Assembly: GCA_012103575.1 (NCBI GenBank) | Contig: WLWN01000001.1 | Span: forward strand, 1,740,538-1,804,537 | Direction of reading: 5' to 3' | DNA length: 64,000 nucleotides | Source of the DNA: Kiritimatiellia bacterium | GTDB taxonomy: Bacteria; Verrucomicrobiota; Kiritimatiellia; WLWN01 | Part shown: positions 62,571 through 64,000 of the stretch, piece by piece | Layout of the letters: each line of letters opens with the position of its first letter | Numbering within the stretch: position 1 is the stretch's first letter | The notes under the pieces: model-generated | What the model saw: the letters and a program-made list of their open reading frames with translations, nothing else | Told to the model about the DNA's origin: nothing | Databases searched by the model: none | Made by a program: the position numbers and the translations under genes

Positions 62571-63081
62571 AAAGCAACCATGTCGCTAACGTTTTTGAGT
62601 CACGAATAATACCTTGTCGGATCATTTCAATAATTTTTTCGTGGGTGAATATCTGAGGTTGTACATGCTCGTCATGATCTAAACGAACCGCATGCGGTTC
62701 GTTGTTCAATGCCGCATAAAATACTTCAATACGCTCATCCACATAGCCCGGCGAAGGATAAACGGCTCCGAGATGAACCATCGATACGGCTTCATACCCC
62801 GTTTCTTCGCTTAACTCACGTCGCGCACAGTCTTCTGGATGCTCTCCTTTTTCAAGGGTGCCGGCTACGACCTCTATCCTCTCTTGCTCTACGGGTTTCC
62901 GAAACTGTTTAACAAAAATAAAAGGCCCATCAGGAAGCTTTGCCAAAACCGCTACGGCCCCATGATGACGAATGATTTCTCGTTTAGAGCAAACACCGTT
63001 TTCAAGTTCTACATCCAATTCTTGGAGTGTTACAACCCGACCTTTGTATATTTGACGTATATGAAGTGTTTTTTCGTACAT
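62548..63081 (-). CDS. NUDIX hydrolase (ADP-ribose pyrophosphatase type)
   Basis: Hydrolyses a nucleoside diphosphate linked to another group, probably ADP-ribose. The Nudix box is complete: GTLEKGEHPEDCARRELSEETGY (G-x5-E-x7-R-E-x2-E-E-x-G). FVKQFRKPVEQERIEVVAG before it and the GYVDERIEVFYA part after it are typical of ADPRase members. The 177-residue product overlaps the YihY gene, so they share an operon. Confidence 0.9.
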   Translation of the reverse strand: MYEKTLHIRQIYKGRVVTLQELDVELENGVCSKREIIRHHGAVAVLAKLPDGPFIFVKQFRKPVEQERIEVVAGTLEKGEHPEDCARRELSEETGYEAVSMVHLGAVYPSPGYVDERIEVFYAALNNEPHAVRLDHDEHVQPQIFTHEKIIEMIRQGIIRDSKTLATWLLYEKKIEA

Positions 63082-63158
63082 CTGAAAATGTATAGTTCGA
63101 ACTTTTTTTAGATTTCGATATTCGGATTTCGGATTTTCATATAAGGTATATAAAGATC

Positions 63159-64000
63159 ATGTTTCACTCGAGAAAAGAAAGAGAAAATCCGGAAGAAAGT
63201 TATCTGGCACCGTATGCCGCGCGTAATACTCAAACTCGAGGACGGGTCTACGCTGAAACCCAACATGATTACCGCACGGAGTTTCAACGTGACCGCGATC
63301 GGATTATTTACAGTCGATCGTTTCGTCGACTCGAGTACAAAACCCAAGTTTTCATTAATGGAACAGCGGACCATTACAGAACCCGTCTCACCCATACCTT
63401 TGAACTGCCGGCCATTGGTCGTACTCTTGCACGTGCTTTGCGCGTTCATGAGGATGTTACAGAAGCAATCGCACTTGCACACGACATTGGGCATAGTCCT
63501 TTTGGTCATGTAGGCGAGAGAGAGCTGGATCATCTCATGCACGCACATGGTGGATTTGACCATAACATTCAAAGTCTCCGTTGGGTCGAACAATTGGAAG
63601 AACGCTACCCTCATTTCTCAGGATTAAATCTTACATGGGAGGTTCGGGCAGGACTCCGAAAACATTTAGCGGCGAGGCCCCAAGAGACCCTCGATGATCA
63701 CCCGATTGGCCCCTTTCAATACGCCGAGGCCCAAATCGCGGATGTGGCTGACGACATTGCATACTATGCACATGATATTGAAGACGCCCTTGAATCAGGC
63801 ATTGTTTCCAGGCGCCAACTCCCAGAGCTCGAAATATGGAAGAAGGCTTAGCAACGAGCTCGAGCCCAATTTACGAGTATTCCCGAGGCCTATGAAGCGC
63901 ATACCATCATTCGGTCTTTGCTGGATATGTTAGTAGAAGATGTGATTCAAACAAGCTTGCAACGATTAGATACATATAAACCAGAGTCTCCTGAAGCCAT
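63159..64000 (+). pseudogene. dgt: Deoxyguanosinetriphosphate triphosphohydrolase-like gene with premature TAG (partial)
   Basis: An HD-domain dNTPase that releases triphosphate from dGTP. The visible 230 residues have FQRDRDRIIYSRSFRRLEYKTQVF, RTRLTHTFELPAIGRTLARAL, AHDIGHSPFGHVGERELD and DIAYYAHDIEDALESGI, so the HD metal site is present. A TAG at 63849-63851 ends the frame, but the same frame remains open to the window end (ARAQFTSIPEAYEAHTIIRSL). A single nonsense mutation is the simplest explanation. The gene continues past the window. Confidence 0.85.

Noticed and set aside
1..64000. CRISPR array, prophage or integron
   Set aside because: No regularly spaced direct repeats, cas genes, phage structural genes or integrase were seen.

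Overview
This is a chromosomal window from a Gram-negative bacterium. It has BamA, an OmpH/Skp-type chaperone, a heptose-phosphate kinase and CMP-KDO synthetase (LPS core sugars), an OmpA-type porin with calcium-binding TSP3-like repeats, and large secreted proteins. Gene order (rpsE-rplO with no rpmD between; prs/ctc/pth/rpsF/ssb/rpsR/rplI/dnaB) and secreted proteins with YHYH, PPC and a C-terminal 'sDnL..tNWT....YY' tail suggest the PVC superphylum (Verrucomicrobiota/Kiritimatiellota/Lentisphaerota-like). That placement is an inference at moderate to low confidence.

Layout. 1-7.3 kb (+): the end of the S10-spc-alpha ribosomal cluster (rpsE, rplO, secY, adk, map, infA, rpmJ, rpsM, rpsK, rpsD, rpoA, rplQ). 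7.4-15.9 kb: argC, an M29 aminopeptidase (-), then a + strand envelope/division run ddl-ftsQ-ftsA-DUF3108-hldE(kinase)-kdsB. 15.9-25.7 kb (-): tRNA-Gln-prs-[IS1380 relic]-rplY-pth-rpsF-ssb-rpsR-rplI-dnaB-bamA-ompH. 25.8-40.2 kb: accessory region of insertion sequences (ISKra4, IS30, IS630, IS4), one OmpA-like gene, one intact secreted protein, and at least three broken secreted-protein genes. 40.2-47.1 kb: aspartase/fumarase, a nitrilase-family amidase, a defective IS30, and an Endonuclease Q-SF1 helicase fusion. 47.1-51 kb: a methyltransferase, a truncated acyl-CoA dehydrogenase and a truncated IS110. 51-58.4 kb: an SPFH protein, nth, a ROK/PIG-L/nagB amino-sugar cassette, and thrC broken by a frameshift and an IS630. 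58.4-64 kb: a small membrane protein, a UvrD-like helicase, YihY, a NUDIX hydrolase and a dGTPase gene with a premature stop.

The main theme is active mobile DNA plus gene erosion. A foldback MITE family of about 163 bp (ends CCTGGATCCGTCAG) occurs four times, with a fifth terminal remnant. One copy sits in frame in the EndoQ-helicase gene with a 5-bp target duplication. A second, TIR-bounded element carries an array of REP-like hairpins and shares one TA site with an IS630 inside a YHYH-domain gene. Housekeeping translation, division and envelope genes are intact, while several metabolic and surface genes carry independent frameshifts, nonsense codons or insertions. This pattern fits a lineage with relaxed selection.
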